Assembly: GCA_021373255.1 (NCBI GenBank)
Contig: JAJFTD010000025.1
Coordinates: forward strand, 1-50,475
Direction: 5' to 3'
From: a bacterium
GTDB lineage: Bacteria; Armatimonadota; UBA5829
DNA length: 50,475 nt
Shown here: one piece after another, positions 42,342-50,475 of the stretch
How positions within the stretch are numbered: the stretch's first letter is position 1
Layout of the letters: every line of letters starts with the position of its first letter
The notes under the pieces: model-generated
Told to the model about the DNA's origin: nothing
The model's input: only the letters and a program-made list of their open reading frames with translations
Databases searched by the model: none
Position numbers and translations under genes: made by a program

Positions 42342-42483
42342 TAACTGCCTCCCACTGTTAAAGCTGATGCTATTAGTATAACAGGCCTTTATAATTACAG
42401 CTTATTGTATTCGGCTAGGAATAAGTTATAAAGCCCTCAAGAAAAGGTAATATGGACACGGATGCACTGGTGGAGGTAACGGT

Positions 42484-43278
42484 ATGAATACTGGCGAGTT
42501 TCTGACAATGGTGAGAGAGAGGACCAACCTGCGAACTGATGACGAGGCGCGCAGTGCTTGTGAATCAGTCTTCGACGCACTAAGGCTGTGTGTGCCCCGC
42601 GAAACCAGTGACCAGGTGGCGGCAGAGCTTCCCAGAGAGTTGAAAGACGTCTGGGAAGGAAGCTGGCTGGAGCGGGCTGTCGAGTCATTCGTGAGCCCTG
42701 AAGAGATGAACCTGGACATGTTCATTTTTCGGGTGCAGGACAGAGCAAAACTTGAGGACAGGAAAGAGACGGAACAAGTTGTGAGAGCTATATTCCTGGC
42801 TTTGCACGACCAGCTCAACGATGACGTTGAACAAAAGCTGGTATTCCAACTCCCGCGAGATATCCGTGAATTTTGGCAGAGCGCTGTTCCCACACCAACA
42901 CAACAGGCGATGGAGGGGCAGGTAAGCGAATACGCAGGCGCATACCCTTTACCTCCACACACGGGAGGTGAGGAACCTGAGGCGCCGTCCCAGCCGGAAG
43001 AGTTCGTTGAAGGCAAGTATGACTCAGGCGCCATCGGCCCCGCAGCAGCCGAAGTCTATAGATCGGACCAGCAGGTAAGGAACGAGATCGAGGAGCTTTT
43101 GGATGCCAGCGATGAAGTGGATGCAAGCACTGTAAATGTGGAAGTAAAACAAGGGCAAGTAACCCTCAACGGCACAGTCAGGTCAAACACCGAGCGTGAG
43201 GCAGCGGCAAGGGTGGCATCGGATGCGCTGGGGGCAACAGTGATCCAAAACGATCTGCAGGTGTCAGAGCCGACATAA
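42484..43278 (+). CDS. DUF2267 and BON domain protein
   Basis: A 264-residue cytoplasmic protein. Residues 1-135 hold a DUF2267 domain in two related halves (EFLTMVRERTNLRTDDEARS and DMFIFRVQDRAKLEDRKETE, each ending in VAAELPRELKDVW or VFQLPRDIREFW). A linker rich in Pro and Glu leads to a C-terminal BON domain (EIEELLDASDEVDASTVNVE, GQVTLNGTVRSNTEREAAAR), which can bind phospholipid or large hydrophobic ligands. A GGAGGT site lies six bases before ATG 42484. Proteins of this kind are often stress-related, but the role here is not known. Confidence 0.8.
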   Translation: MNTGEFLTMVRERTNLRTDDEARSACESVFDALRLCVPRETSDQVAAELPRELKDVWEGSWLERAVESFVSPEEMNLDMFIFRVQDRAKLEDRKETEQVVRAIFLALHDQLNDDVEQKLVFQLPRDIREFWQSAVPTPTQQAMEGQVSEYAGAYPLPPHTGGEEPEAPSQPEEFVEGKYDSGAIGPAAAEVYRSDQQVRNEIEELLDASDEVDASTVNVEVKQGQVTLNGTVRSNTEREAAARVASDALGATVIQNDLQVSEPT

Positions 43279-43287
43279 CCCACGGCA

Positions 43288-44067
43288 CTACTTGTCTTCC
43301 AGTATCCACCATCGCATCAGCGTAACCGGTACATTGAACCAACCCCGCTTCGAGCTTGCCGAAGCCTTGTTTGTCACGACTTTTTTGTCGCCGGGGCTGG
43401 ACTCGATCCACTTGCCATCGCCGACATATATCATCACATGGATTCCGCTAGCCACAGCGAGATCACCGGGTTTCAAATCAGAAGTATCATAACCAGCCAG
43501 CTTCGGCGCAGTGCCGATGGCCTTGGTGTATCCGTACTTGCAGTGAAGTATATCTGATGCGCTTATGTCGCGCCACCAGAACCGCCAAAACTTCATACCG
43601 AGCAGATGTGGGTTCACCTCTCGTACGCCTTCCAGCAGCATCGCCTGCCAGAGCGCCGAGCGCGCTAACCCAGAGCAGTCTATCCCGCCAGAAGTCTCGC
43701 CACCCAACAAATACCGCGAGCCTTCAAACACATTCAACCGCTTAATATATTCGCCCCTGAGTAACGGCACATCCGGCGGCTTGTTTCCCAGCACGCCCCA
43801 AAGCACGAAAAGGCACAGGAAGAAGAACACCGGGAAAAGCATCTTCGGCTTGAACTCAAACATCCTGACAAGATGCACCACACCCGTAAAGATGCAGAAT
43901 ATCATCGTGCTAACAAGCAATACCCGCACGCTCGTTGTCATAACGGATAGTCTTACCACTACCGCACAAGCTGCCAACAGAATACCGAGTATCCAGCTAC
44001 ACAGTATCCTGAACGGCATCGGCCCCCCGGGGACTTTGGAAGATTGTTCTAACGTATTATCGTCCAT
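43288..44067 (-). CDS. Membrane-anchored NlpC/P60 family hydrolase
   Basis: A 259-residue protein with about three N-terminal membrane helices (residues 20-95). The C-terminal catalytic domain shows the NlpC/P60 Cys in SGGIDCSGLARSAL and the His in DLAVASGIHVMIYVGDGKWI. It would cleave cell-wall peptides on the outer face of the membrane. The membrane part is unusual for NlpC/P60 proteins, which are commonly secreted. Start ATG 44067 lacks a strong ribosome site. It is tandem with the export gene on the minus strand. Confidence 0.8.
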   Translation of the reverse strand: MDDNTLEQSSKVPGGPMPFRILCSWILGILLAACAVVVRLSVMTTSVRVLLVSTMIFCIFTGVVHLVRMFEFKPKMLFPVFFFLCLFVLWGVLGNKPPDVPLLRGEYIKRLNVFEGSRYLLGGETSGGIDCSGLARSALWQAMLLEGVREVNPHLLGMKFWRFWWRDISASDILHCKYGYTKAIGTAPKLAGYDTSDLKPGDLAVASGIHVMIYVGDGKWIESSPGDKKVVTNKASASSKRGWFNVPVTLMRWWILEDK

Positions 44068-44118
44068 CTATTAGAGTTTACGAACTGCTCGGACCCAATG
44101 TTCCACCGGTTGTAATAT

Positions 44119-47100
44119 CTACATCTTAGTGAGTATAAACACTGAGCTCAATACATCAGAAAGTACTTTGGTAACGTTGCCCAATTTATCCCATTTCCTG
44201 GCTGCATCCACCAGACCGGTATTCGGGACTACAATGGTATCTCCAGGCATAACTGATTTCACCTTAGCCTTGGGCAAAGCATCACCATTTGCACGTACTA
44301 TCACCACGTTTGTGCGCGAAGCATCCTGAGCATATCCACCTGACCTTTCCACATAGAAGTCTACGCTCTTACCCGGCCCGGCTGCGAAAGCGTGTGGATG
44401 CAGAACAGCTCCAATTACAGTGACCACATTGGTAACACTGGGGACGTGAATACGGTCGCCACTCCGAAGACTGAGGTTATCCGGTGAAGCCGGGTCTTTG
44501 AGAGCTGCTTCAAGGCTTACAGATATCCTCGCTGCATTCGTGATATCTTCTTCTACTTTCTGCTCAGCAATTCCAAGGCCCGGGATGCTTTCGTCCTCAT
44601 TCGCTGGTGTGAGCGGCGCGCCCATTGCACTGACTACTTCATCCTGCTTATTGCCAGTCAAGATATTTATAGCATTTTTAGTCGCATCTTCACCAGCCGT
44701 ATCCGCGACAACTGTGGTGTCAATGGCGGAATTACCGGCTTCGATATCATCCGACACTTGCAGGGGTTTGGCTAATGTGCTGTCTGAAGAACCAAACCCT
44801 TCAGGGAGACGCACGCCGTTCTTGGCCAACTGCAGCAGGAATTGCTTGTCCCCGAAGATGCGGCTCTTCTCAAGTATCAGGTTCGAATCACGCTCCTGAT
44901 AGCTCTTCTCCATCTCCCTGACAAATAAAAGACCATTGATGTCGGCAAATTGTGTGAGGCCGCCTGCTCTGGTAATCACATCGGAAAGCTTCTCATTTTG
45001 GCTGGTCAGAACATAAGGTCCCGGTTTAGCTACTTGCCCGCTGAGATAAACAATCTCCGGTGCCCGCAGGTATGGATTGACTTCAGGCAACGTGATAACG
45101 TCCCGGTCTTGTAGCAGCATGTCATCAACGCTGCCCTGGGCTAAGCCTTTCACTGATATCTGTGTGAGTGTGCTCCCGCCTTGCTCACTGCATCTTGCGA
45201 CTTCAGCCGTCCCAGCAGCTTCAGGAAGCAATCCCCCCGCCTCGAACACAAGATCGCTTATGCGCATATTTTGCGAGCGGGTATACTGGCCTGGCCTTTG
45301 TACGGCGCCTTCAATGCGTACAGTGTTGTCTTGCCACTGAACCTGCTCTATTGAATAAATGGTCAGCTTGTCTCGATCATGCAGTTCAGTATTAGCATCA
45401 GGGTCGCCATTAAGCGCAGCCTGCAGATCGACCCTTACAAGCGTCGTCTTCTCGTCTTTGCCTATCCTCACAAGATCCGCACGGGAGAGATAAGCCTGCG
45501 GAAGCAGACCTCCACCAGCCGCGACAACATCACTCACCCGCATGCCACCGGTTCTCTTGTAGGTCCCCGGGCGCGCCACAGAACCAGTCAGTGTCACCAA
45601 TCTTGCCCTGAACACTACCTGGTCGGGAGTATATACAAACACCCTGTCGAGCTTGTTAAGGGTCACATCCTGCTTGGGGTCCTTTAGCAGCGCCTTGCTG
45701 ACATCGAACGCAATAATCTCTGTGCCCTTGACCGGATCAATACGCAATACATCCGCACGGCTGGTGTAAACTTCACGGTCCGTAAGGATTCCCTGGGCCA
45801 GCTTCAGCAGGTCCGAAACCCGCATACCATCTCGATAGCCATACATTCCCGGCGCATGTACCGGGCCGGTAATTTCAACCTGGCTTGTGTTATCAGCTTT
45901 TACGCTGAGCACATTAACCTCGTCACCAGGTTGGAGCACAAAATCCGACTGTCCCTTGGGACCTTTGACCGACTCGTTGAGCAATACTTTATACTCATTA
46001 TTTTCAACGCGCTCAACTTGTGCCGTCTGCAGATAGCTGCTGGGCTTCATGCCTCCCGCCATCTGGAGTGCCTTGCGCAGGGTGATAGGAAAATCAGGCT
46101 CATAAAGGCCTGGGCGGGAAACCTCACCACCAATGGTAATTGTCGGACCTGCCGGTGGAATGAATACCAGGTCTCCATCCTGCAGCAGCACATCCTGCTG
46201 CTTGTTTCCGTTCAAAAGAAAATCGTAAAGATCGACATTGCGCTTCGGTTTGCCGTCACGCACAAGAGATATGCGGCGGAATGTGCCTGACCTTGTCGGG
46301 CCGCCTGCCTTATACAACGCGGTAAACACTGTGGCAAGCCCGGAAAGAGAATATGTGCCGGGCTTGTTGACCGCACCTGAGACCTGTATCTGTATGGTCG
46401 CCAGATTGGTCACAGTGACTTCCACGCTGAGTTGTTTGAACTTGGACTTGATGCGCCCGGTAAGCACTTTTTGCAACTGGGAAGCTGTTTTCCCCGCCGA
46501 CGGCACCCTGCCGGCTCCCGGCAGGTATATACCACCGCTGTTGTCTACCTTGAGTAAATACTCTTCACGGGCACCGAGAGCGCTGGAAACGACTATATAA
46601 AGATTGTCGCCATTTCTGATCTTGTAAGTTTCCGGCACCAGCATTTGTTCAGGATTTGCAATGGGAGGAGCGCTCTGGAAGAAATCCATACCGAAGACGG
46701 ACCATCCCGCATTCCAACGGCGGCTCATTATCTCCATCGCAACTTTCAGCTCGAACAACTTATCTTGAAGCTGGTCACTTTGCAGCTTGGTCAGCGATGA
46801 GTTAGCCAGTTCAGCAAGACTGTTAGCCTCATCTTCTACACGCTTAAAATCAGTATCAAGGCGCTGCAGATCTATCGGGGCAGGTGGAGAAGCACTCTTG
46901 CGCATTTCACTGATGCGGATACTGAAATCTTCCAGCACGGTGTTTATGTCAGCAAGATTCTTCTGGAACATGTTCTCCGACTGCTGCTGTGCTTCGGCGG
47001 CGGTAGTCTCAGGGAGAGCCCCATTAAGCTGCACCGGCTGAACACCTGTGTTATTATTGCCCGCATTATTAACTCTGCCAGAGCTAGAATTCACACCAGA

Positions 47101-47289
47101 GTTAACAACCGTGCCAGGTTTAGCAGTCGTACCAGAGCTACTAGCTGTACCAGAGTTAGTGGTTGTAGTAGTGCCAGTAACTGAATTGGCTAAACCCTTC
47201 ACGGGGTTCTTCGTCGCATCATCAGCTCGGACAGTTGCGGAAACAATCAAAGGAAAGATTAACAAAGCAAGAAGTGTGCTGTATTTCAT
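44119..47289 (-). CDS. Wza-like polysaccharide export protein with seven SLBB domains
   Basis: About 1056 residues. A signal peptide (MKYSTLLALLIFPLIVSATV) precedes a low-complexity Asn/Thr/Ser region and a coiled-coil region (about 90-185). A polysaccharide export domain follows (PETYKIRNGDNLYIVVSSAL, GGIYLPGAGRVPSAGKTAS). Then come seven SLBB repeats of the VxGxVxxPGxY...AGG type: about ISGAVNKPGTYSLSGLA, IGGEVSRPGLYEPDFP, ITGPVHAPGMYGYRDGM, LTGSVARPGTYKRTGGM, IEGAVQRPGQYTRSQNM, LSGQVAKPGPYVLTSQN and IGAVLHPHAFAAGPGK. It likely exports a capsule or exopolysaccharide. ATG 47289 is preferred to 47337. Seven SLBB copies is well above Wza's two or three. No polymer-synthesis genes are nearby. 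Confidence 0.85.
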   Translation of the reverse strand: MKYSTLLALLIFPLIVSATVRADDATKNPVKGLANSVTGTTTTTNSGTASSSGTTAKPGTVVNSGVNSSSGRVNNAGNNNTGVQPVQLNGALPETTAAEAQQQSENMFQKNLADINTVLEDFSIRISEMRKSASPPAPIDLQRLDTDFKRVEDEANSLAELANSSLTKLQSDQLQDKLFELKVAMEIMSRRWNAGWSVFGMDFFQSAPPIANPEQMLVPETYKIRNGDNLYIVVSSALGAREEYLLKVDNSGGIYLPGAGRVPSAGKTASQLQKVLTGRIKSKFKQLSVEVTVTNLATIQIQVSGAVNKPGTYSLSGLATVFTALYKAGGPTRSGTFRRISLVRDGKPKRNVDLYDFLLNGNKQQDVLLQDGDLVFIPPAGPTITIGGEVSRPGLYEPDFPITLRKALQMAGGMKPSSYLQTAQVERVENNEYKVLLNESVKGPKGQSDFVLQPGDEVNVLSVKADNTSQVEITGPVHAPGMYGYRDGMRVSDLLKLAQGILTDREVYTSRADVLRIDPVKGTEIIAFDVSKALLKDPKQDVTLNKLDRVFVYTPDQVVFRARLVTLTGSVARPGTYKRTGGMRVSDVVAAGGGLLPQAYLSRADLVRIGKDEKTTLVRVDLQAALNGDPDANTELHDRDKLTIYSIEQVQWQDNTVRIEGAVQRPGQYTRSQNMRISDLVFEAGGLLPEAAGTAEVARCSEQGGSTLTQISVKGLAQGSVDDMLLQDRDVITLPEVNPYLRAPEIVYLSGQVAKPGPYVLTSQNEKLSDVITRAGGLTQFADINGLLFVREMEKSYQERDSNLILEKSRIFGDKQFLLQLAKNGVRLPEGFGSSDSTLAKPLQVSDDIEAGNSAIDTTVVADTAGEDATKNAINILTGNKQDEVVSAMGAPLTPANEDESIPGLGIAEQKVEEDITNAARISVSLEAALKDPASPDNLSLRSGDRIHVPSVTNVVTVIGAVLHPHAFAAGPGKSVDFYVERSGGYAQDASRTNVVIVRANGDALPKAKVKSVMPGDTIVVPNTGLVDAARKWDKLGNVTKVLSDVLSSVFILTKM

Positions 47290-47352
47290 GGTTATCCACT
47301 CGCAAACCAAAAGAAGTAGCCACCCATTCCATGCCACGCTTGATGATCGGGA

Positions 47353-47380
47353 GCCAACATTATTGTTGGCACTGCGGTGC
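47353..47380 (-). other. Two leader hairpins upstream of the export gene
   Basis: GCCAACATTATTGTTGGC (47353-47370) is a perfect inverted repeat with a four-base centre. GCACTGCGGTGC (47369-47380) forms a second overlapping hairpin. Both lie in the predicted 5' leader of the export gene. Confidence 0.45.
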
Positions 47381-47426
47381 AGGAGGTCGGCAATAGTTGT
47401 CTAGCATCCGTGCTAGCCCTGGCTAG

Positions 47427-47455
47427 ATTATATGGATGGGTTAGTATAGTGTCAA
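47427..47455 (-). promoter_or_regulatory. Consensus sigma-70 promoter of the export gene
   Basis: On the minus strand TTGACA (47455-47450), 17 bases, TATAAT (47432-47427), both perfect. The leader would be about 130 bases. The start region holds palindromes CTAGCC/GGCTAG (47413-47426) and CTAGCA/TGCTAG (47401-47416), possible operators. Confidence 0.8.
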
Positions 47456-47491
47456 GAGAAACTATAAAGAGAGCCGCATCGGCACGTTCGT

Positions 47492-47521
47492 TTGACCCCT
47501 GGCGCATTGATTGAGTATAAT
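47492..47521 (+). promoter_or_regulatory. Promoter of ftsK
   Basis: TTGACC (47492-47497), 18-base spacer, TATAAT (47516-47521). Transcription would begin near 47528, which excludes the extreme upstream start of the ftsK frame at 47492. Confidence 0.65.
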
Positions 47522-47578
47522 ACTTTGGGTTTTAAGCGACGCTTTTGTCGGGCAGGAAACCGGAAGGGTGCGCTCTGG

Positions 47579-49948
47579 GTGCGGAAGAAACGGGCAACCG
47601 CTACAAAGCGGCGAACAACGAGACGGGCAACGAAAGTTAAATCGAACAATCCATTCAGGCTGTTCGAGATACTTGGCCTTGTACTTATTGCTCTGTGCCC
47701 TATATCTCTTTATGCACTCACACGGACGGATTCCACCGGCTTCTTAGGACAATATATAGCCGCCACGCTCCGTGTGACTGTTGGCGGTGTTGGCGCGTAC
47801 GTTGTTGCTTTTTTGCTTGCTCTTGCGGGTGTGATAATAATAGTCGGCCCGCTCAAGATTATACCGAGAAACGTGAGCATCGGCAGTGGGATGCTGTTTC
47901 TTGTGGTGATCACGTGGGCTTCGCTCAGCGCCGGGACTGATATTCGCCCTCCGGGCTCAGGTGGTGGGTTCGTAGGAGATGCGTTGGCGTTGATACTGCT
48001 GAAGGTAGCAGCAAGGACGCTTGGGTATATGTTTCTGTTGCTGATTGCATTGATCGGCGTTTACATCATAATAGATGTCCCGCTGGTGCATATCACCGAC
48101 AAGCTTCGCAACATCTACCTTGATTGGAGAGAGGCCGCAGATGAGCGTGCCGCTGCCAGGGAAGCCAGGGTAAAAGAGAAGCCTGCAAAGGTTAAGAACA
48201 AGGCAGAGGACGAAGAAACTGATGGCCGGAAACGCACACTCGCGAATATATTCGGTGGAGGGCGTGAGAAAGCGGACCAGCCTGTGGCTGAGAGCGCCAC
48301 AGTAGTTGAGCCGCCCAAACCGGCAGTAAAGATAAATAGCCCACTGTTCGGAGCAGGTGTGCCGAAAAATGGCGGGTCCAAGAAGTCTGCGGTGCCGCCT
48401 GAGCCGGTTGAGCGGGGTGATTTTCAGCTTCCGCCGACCACTTTGCTTGTCGAGCCGCCGCCTCCCCCACCGAGGGTCGAGAGCGAGCTTAAGTCTAATA
48501 TAGAGATTATCGAGCGCACGCTGGACGAGTTCAAAGTCCAGGCAAATGTGGTGGAGATCGCATGCGGACCTACCGTGGCACGCTACGAGATCCGCCTGGC
48601 GCCGGGAATTAAAGTCAACAAGATCGTGGGCCTTGCGGATAACCTGGCGATGCAGCTCGCGGCTATAGATGTAAGAGTTGAAGCGCCAATTCCCGGCAAG
48701 GCAGCTATTGGCGTTGAGGTTCCAAACAAGAACCGTGGGACAGTGGTCCTGCGCGAGATAGTGGAGAGCAAGGCATTCCAAGACTCACAGGGCAAGCTCA
48801 CTTTTGCGCTAGGCAAGGATGTTGCCGGGCACGCGAAAGTCGCCGACCTGACAAGGATGCCGCACATGCTCGTCGGTGGTGCAACTAACGCGGGCAAGAG
48901 TGTAGGGCTGAGCACGCTAATCGCCAGTCTGCTCTTCAGGGCAACACCGGATGAGTTGAAGCTGGTGCTCATCGACCCCAAGCGGGTTGAGTTGAGCCTG
49001 TTCGAAGGTATCCCGCACCTGGCGTGCCCTGTCGTAAAAGACGCGAAGCAGGCAGCGGGGATATTCCGCGCTGTGGTCCAGGAAATGGAAAAGCGCTATG
49101 TGCAGCTCTCGCAGGTCGGCTCGCGGAACATTGACAGTTACAACACGAATGAAAAGGTCCGTCCGGAAGACCGGCTGCCTTATATGGTGGTGGTGGTCGA
49201 TGAGCTGGCCGACCTTATGATGCAATGCGCGGCTGAAGTGGAAGGCTCCATCACTCGAATCGCCCAGCTAGCAAGAGCGGTGGGGATTCACCTGGTGATT
49301 GCCACCCAGCGGCCGTCTGTGGATGTTATTACAGGCATTATCAAAGCGAATATATCGTCGAGGATTGCATTTGCGGTATCGTCGCATCATGACAGCCGGA
49401 CGATTCTCGACCAAAAGGGCGCTGAGAGGTTAATCGGGCGCGGGGACATGTTGTTCCTGCCCATCGATGCATCCAAACCGAGTCGAATCCAGGGTTGCTT
49501 CGTATCAGATAAGGAAATCGACACGCTGTGCACGTTCCTCAAGGACCAGCGCAAGCCGGCTTATTACTTGCAGCCGATGTCCGGCCCGTCCGGAACCAGC
49601 AGTTCGAGTGACGGCGGTGATGAGGATAATTCATTCTCGGATGAGTTTTATGAGCCGTCGGTGAGATTTGTTGTAAATACGGGCTACTGCTCGACGTCGA
49701 TGCTGCAGCGCAAGTTCAAGATCGGCTACACGCGTGCGGCCAGGATTGTGGATGTAATGGAGCAACAGGGTATAGTGGGCCCCATTGAAGGCAGCAACGC
49801 CAAGGGCAGGCAGGTAATGCTATCCAAAGCCGATCTGGCATCCCTCTTCGGCGCTCCAATGGGCATGCGTTCGGACGACGTAGATGAAGACGACGATGAT
49901 GTCCCACCGGCCGAGATTATTGGTGAAGAGGAAGACGAAGAGAATTAA
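47579..49948 (+). CDS. ftsK: DNA translocase FtsK/SpoIIIE
   Basis: About 789 residues. A basic N-terminus is followed by four or five membrane helices (about residues 30-180), a charged/proline linker, then the motor. The motor shows Walker A in MLVGGATNAGKSVGLSTLI, Walker B in MVVVVDELADLMMQC and sensor region IATQRPSVDVITGIIKANI. The C-terminal gamma winged helix (NTGYCSTSMLQRKFKIGYTR, ARIVDVMEQQGIVGP) reads KOPS/SRS polarity sites. It pumps chromosomal DNA through the division septum. GTG 47579 is preferred over the frame start at 47492, which overlaps the -35. The stop codon is the first unit of a heptamer repeat. Confidence 0.93.
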   Translation: MRKKRATATKRRTTRRATKVKSNNPFRLFEILGLVLIALCPISLYALTRTDSTGFLGQYIAATLRVTVGGVGAYVVAFLLALAGVIIIVGPLKIIPRNVSIGSGMLFLVVITWASLSAGTDIRPPGSGGGFVGDALALILLKVAARTLGYMFLLLIALIGVYIIIDVPLVHITDKLRNIYLDWREAADERAAAREARVKEKPAKVKNKAEDEETDGRKRTLANIFGGGREKADQPVAESATVVEPPKPAVKINSPLFGAGVPKNGGSKKSAVPPEPVERGDFQLPPTTLLVEPPPPPPRVESELKSNIEIIERTLDEFKVQANVVEIACGPTVARYEIRLAPGIKVNKIVGLADNLAMQLAAIDVRVEAPIPGKAAIGVEVPNKNRGTVVLREIVESKAFQDSQGKLTFALGKDVAGHAKVADLTRMPHMLVGGATNAGKSVGLSTLIASLLFRATPDELKLVLIDPKRVELSLFEGIPHLACPVVKDAKQAAGIFRAVVQEMEKRYVQLSQVGSRNIDSYNTNEKVRPEDRLPYMVVVVDELADLMMQCAAEVEGSITRIAQLARAVGIHLVIATQRPSVDVITGIIKANISSRIAFAVSSHHDSRTILDQKGAERLIGRGDMLFLPIDASKPSRIQGCFVSDKEIDTLCTFLKDQRKPAYYLQPMSGPSGTSSSSDGGDEDNSFSDEFYEPSVRFVVNTGYCSTSMLQRKFKIGYTRAARIVDVMEQQGIVGPIEGSNAKGRQVMLSKADLASLFGAPMGMRSDDVDEDDDDVPPAEIIGEEEDEEN

Positions 49949-49980
49949 GAGTTAAGAATTGAGAGTTAAGAATTAGGGAA
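49946..49980 (+). repeat. TAA-containing heptamer run at the ftsK stop codon
   Basis: TAAGAGT, TAAGAAT, TGAGAGT, TAAGAAT, TAGGGAA: five consecutive heptamers, the first being the ftsK stop. The same architecture as 166-200 and 5191-5225 but with a different base composition. Confidence 0.6.
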
Positions 49981-50006
49981 GGGACAGCTTATATGCGTTC
50001 GGCGGT

Positions 50007-50191
50007 ATCGGGAAAAGGGTTCGCTCAAACTCAGATAAGGTACCAACGATGTGCCAGCTTATGCTTCGGGACTAGTATTTCGTCCCGAAGCACTACGAAG
50101 AGACAGACTTCGGGACGAAAAACGTGTCCCGAAGTATAGGCTTATGTAGGTTTGTACATAAGTTAAGTTAGAGCGAAAGGGTTTCCCGAAA
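50007..50191. repeat. Nested inverted-repeat element between ftsK and rimO (MITE-like)
   Basis: Outer imperfect inverted ends (about 50007-50040 and 50152-50191) share CGGGAAA and TTCGCTC strings. Inside lie two perfect hairpins, GCTTCGGGAC/GTCCCGAAGC (50063-50072, 50082-50091) and ACTTCGGGAC/GTCCCGAAGT (50107-50116, 50126-50135). No ORF lies in it. Confidence 0.6.
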
Positions 50192-50224
50192 TAACGGGCA
50201 ATGGCCCGCTAGCAAGGAAAACTA

Positions 50225-50475
50225 TTGACAAAAGTTAGTTTAGTAAGCCTCGGTTGCCCTAAGAATCTGGTGGATTCGGAGGGTGCGCTTGGAGAGTTGG
50301 TCCAGGCGGGGCATGAATTAGTAATAGATCAATCAAGCGCGGATGTTATCATTGTTAACACCTGCGGTTTTATAGAAAGCGCCAGGGAAGAGTCTATTGA
50401 GGCAATTCTTGGCGCGCTTGAGCACAAAGAGTCCGGCGGCTGCAAGGCTGTTATTGTAATGGGCTGTCTTTCTCA
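50225..50475 (+). CDS. rimO: Ribosomal protein S12 methylthiotransferase RimO (5' part)
   Basis: The first 83 residues of a radical-SAM methylthiotransferase, running off the window. The N-terminal MTTase domain shows [38 protein letters not shown] and VMGCLS; the three Cys are ligands of the auxiliary [4Fe-4S] cluster. The exact [10 protein letters not shown] string favours RimO (beta-methylthiolation of Asp in ribosomal protein S12) over MiaB. TTG 50225 has AAGGAA upstream. The radical-SAM Cys and TRAM domain lie beyond the window. Confidence 0.9.
   Translation, partial: MTKVSLVSLGCPKNLVDSEGALGELVQAGHELVIDQSSADVIIVNTCGFIESAREESIEAILGALEHKESGGCKAVIVMGCLS

Noticed and set aside
47492-47578. 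Upstream extension of ftsK
   Set aside because: The TTG at 47492 is the -35 box of the predicted promoter, so the first 29 codons would not be transcribed.
1-50475. CRISPR array, rRNA or tRNA genes
   Set aside because: No regularly spaced direct repeats of 25-40 bases and no tRNA arm pattern (GTTCGAATCC-like with matching stems) outside coding sequence were found by eye.

Overview
The window is about 50 kb of a bacterial chromosome with moderate GC, dominated by housekeeping genes: mnmG, rsmG, accA/accD, hemB, greA, lysS, ftsK, rimO and a primary-like sigma factor. Envelope genes (a DsbD-type reductase, a Wza-like export protein, an NlpC/P60 protein) point to a diderm. Secreted right-handed beta-helix proteins, a DUF5666-like protein and a URO-D-like protein are typical of environmental, genome-resolved lineages. 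My best guess is an Armatimonadota-like organism, but this is inference from gene content only; there is no rRNA or tRNA in the window to anchor it.

Layout. 1-2.4 kb: the 3' end of a GlmL/MutL-family gene, a KOW-like partner and an exported protein. 2.5-8 kb: a GntR-family regulator facing a glycosidase-like protein and a sugar operon (PfkB kinase, D-lyxose/mannose isomerase, mannitol-1-phosphate dehydrogenase) behind a good sigma-70 promoter. 8-16.6 kb: a secreted beta-helix protein, a YkgJ-like protein, an RlhA-like U32 protein, mnmG (apparently leaderless), a GT39 glycosyltransferase and rsmG. 16.7-20.6 kb: a thioredoxin-fold protein, a URO-D-like protein and an ECF sigma/anti-sigma pair. 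20.7-29.2 kb: accD-accA, a GH28-like protein, hemB, an RRM protein, a DUF1360-like protein, a nucleoid-associated protein and a RecB/Cas4-like nuclease. 29.2-32.2 kb: an 800-base RNA-rich intergenic region, greA and lysS. 32.2-34.9 kb: an AT-richer island with a reverse transcriptase and a convergent DUF3800 gene. 35-50.5 kb: a CDF transporter, dsbD, a LuxR-type regulator, a sigma factor, a 1.26 kb non-coding stretch, a DUF5666-like protein, a ferredoxin-nitroreductase, a DUF2267-BON protein, an NlpC/P60 protein, a seven-SLBB export protein, ftsK and the start of rimO.

The most unusual parts are: (i) the reverse transcriptase/DUF3800 pair with a possible small upstream ORF and a nearby 80-base near-perfect hairpin; (ii) an apparent independent structured RNA of about 185 nt at 29449-29634, with a consensus promoter, a terminator, complementary ends and a mini-ORF whose ribosome site is paired; (iii) a possible multi-branched RNA at about 39693-39897; (iv) several families of intergenic repeats, including heptamer runs carrying TAA every seven bases that overlap gene stop codons, and a palindrome family built on CCCGCATTATTCA. 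No CRISPR array, rRNA, tRNA, prophage or transposase gene was found.
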